This document shows positions 63,240-64,000 of a DNA stretch of 64,000 nt, one piece after another; position 1 is the stretch's first letter, and every line of letters begins with the position of its first letter. The stretch covers positions 1,550,001 to 1,614,000 of the forward strand of contig OZ005701.1 of assembly GCA_963930775.1 (NCBI GenBank). The letters are read 5' to 3'. The notes beneath the pieces were generated by a model. That model was given only the letters and a program-made list of their open reading frames with translations, did no database searches and was not told where the DNA came from. The position numbers and the translations under genes were made by a program. Source of the DNA: Cliona cf. orientalis (lineage: Eukaryota; Porifera; Demospongiae; Clionaida; Clionaidae).

Positions 63240-64000
63240 CCTTTCTGATAGCTCTTCCTGTGCTATAGTAGGTGTAACTCTATGACTGTCCCCAGCTTGT
63301 ATGGTATATGGTAGATCGTGTTTCATGTAGGTATATCTCTGCCTCTGTCAGACTTTCTTTCCTGTGGTGAGAGTGTATTCAGGTGGATGTAATAAAGGAG
63401 TTTATGAATAAAGAGAGGTTATACATACCTAGCTACCTGGCTGCACCTTATATTATTGGGAAGACGAGCCATAATCAGATGGTTGATGATAGTTATATTA
63501 TAATATTATACGTAGTTATCAAAAATTATTCCATTTTATGATAAGCAGGCACCAACTGGCTAGCCTTGTCCACATATAAACATTAATCCTAGCATTTCAG
63601 CGATTGAGTTCTTGGTTGGGAATCTGTTACATTCATTGTAGCTCTAGATTGTGATACACCAATCAGGGACATTATAATATTATTATTCAATAATGAATTA
63701 ATCCTAGCATGCATGTCAGATTAGACCAGATCATAATTTAATTATTAATAGTGACACTCAGATCAGATGCTATAATTACATACACAATTATGTAATTGAA
63801 ATTTGATTATAATTTCCTTTATTCAATGTTTTGTGCAAGTTGACGGAAGTTGACGGCGGCCAAAGGTCACTCCATCCCCTCAGGCTAACCGCTCTCCCAG
63901 CACACACCCACAAATATTTTGGAGGGTAATTTTAAGTTACCATGGCCACCCACCCACCTACCTGGCTTACCCTAGCTAGCTGCTGTACATGTGTAAGCTA
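63240..64000. other. Right edge of window, no feature recognised
   Basis: AT-rich sequence with many TATTAT and CATG motifs. If the candidate gene at 62749-63232 is real, its promoter lies here. Confidence 0.4.

Overview
The window is animal nuclear DNA with spliced genes, GT-AG introns, many short inverted-repeat transposons and abundant microsatellites. Gene content (an SND1/Tudor-SN orthologue, a MYLIP-like FERM-RING ligase, TSPO, TKL-type kinases fused to kelch repeats, a death-domain/coiled-coil protein) and the density of TA-flanked mini-transposons suggest an early-branching metazoan, most likely a sponge. That placement is inference; no species is claimed.

Layout: (1) 18-2569 (+) is the 3' part of a FERM-RING E3 ligase of the MYLIP/IDOL type. 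(2) 4225-7765 (+) is a secreted or type I membrane protein with two Ly6/uPAR-like cysteine-rich domains. (3) 8700-9692 (-) is an unrecognised ORF with a possible PD-(D/E)XK nuclease signature. (4) 10474-11085 (+) is TSPO, with one short in-frame intron. (5) 11186-15648 is a nest of Tc1/mariner-type DNA transposons: a truncated transposase carrying a 61-bp perfect inverted repeat, and inserted into its element a complete 3.3-kb TA-flanked element with 28-bp terminal repeats, an intact DD34E transposase and a second, convergent spliced gene. (6) 15677-16754 is a non-autonomous element. (7) 18569-42997 (+) is SND1, 21 exons recognised; the last domain is not found in the window.

The most striking feature is SND1 intron 12 (24518-39969, about 15.4 kb). 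It contains four complete genes, all on the opposite strand: three tandem paralogues encoding kinase-coiled coil-kelch fusion proteins (25115-28973, 32864-35764, 36451-39071) and, between the first and second, a death-domain/coiled-coil gene (29869-31990). The splice phases of the SND1 exons on either side agree, so the interruption looks like a real intron. The content suggests a small signalling or cell-death cluster, but no function is shown.

From 43 kb to 62.7 kb I find no convincing coding exon. This stretch holds microsatellites, a minisatellite of about ten units, other tandem repeats and several mini-transposons. Near the right edge (62749-63232, -) two exons with matching phase suggest the start of an unrecognised gene. 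No rRNA, tRNA, CRISPR array, retroelement or virus-like element was recognised.
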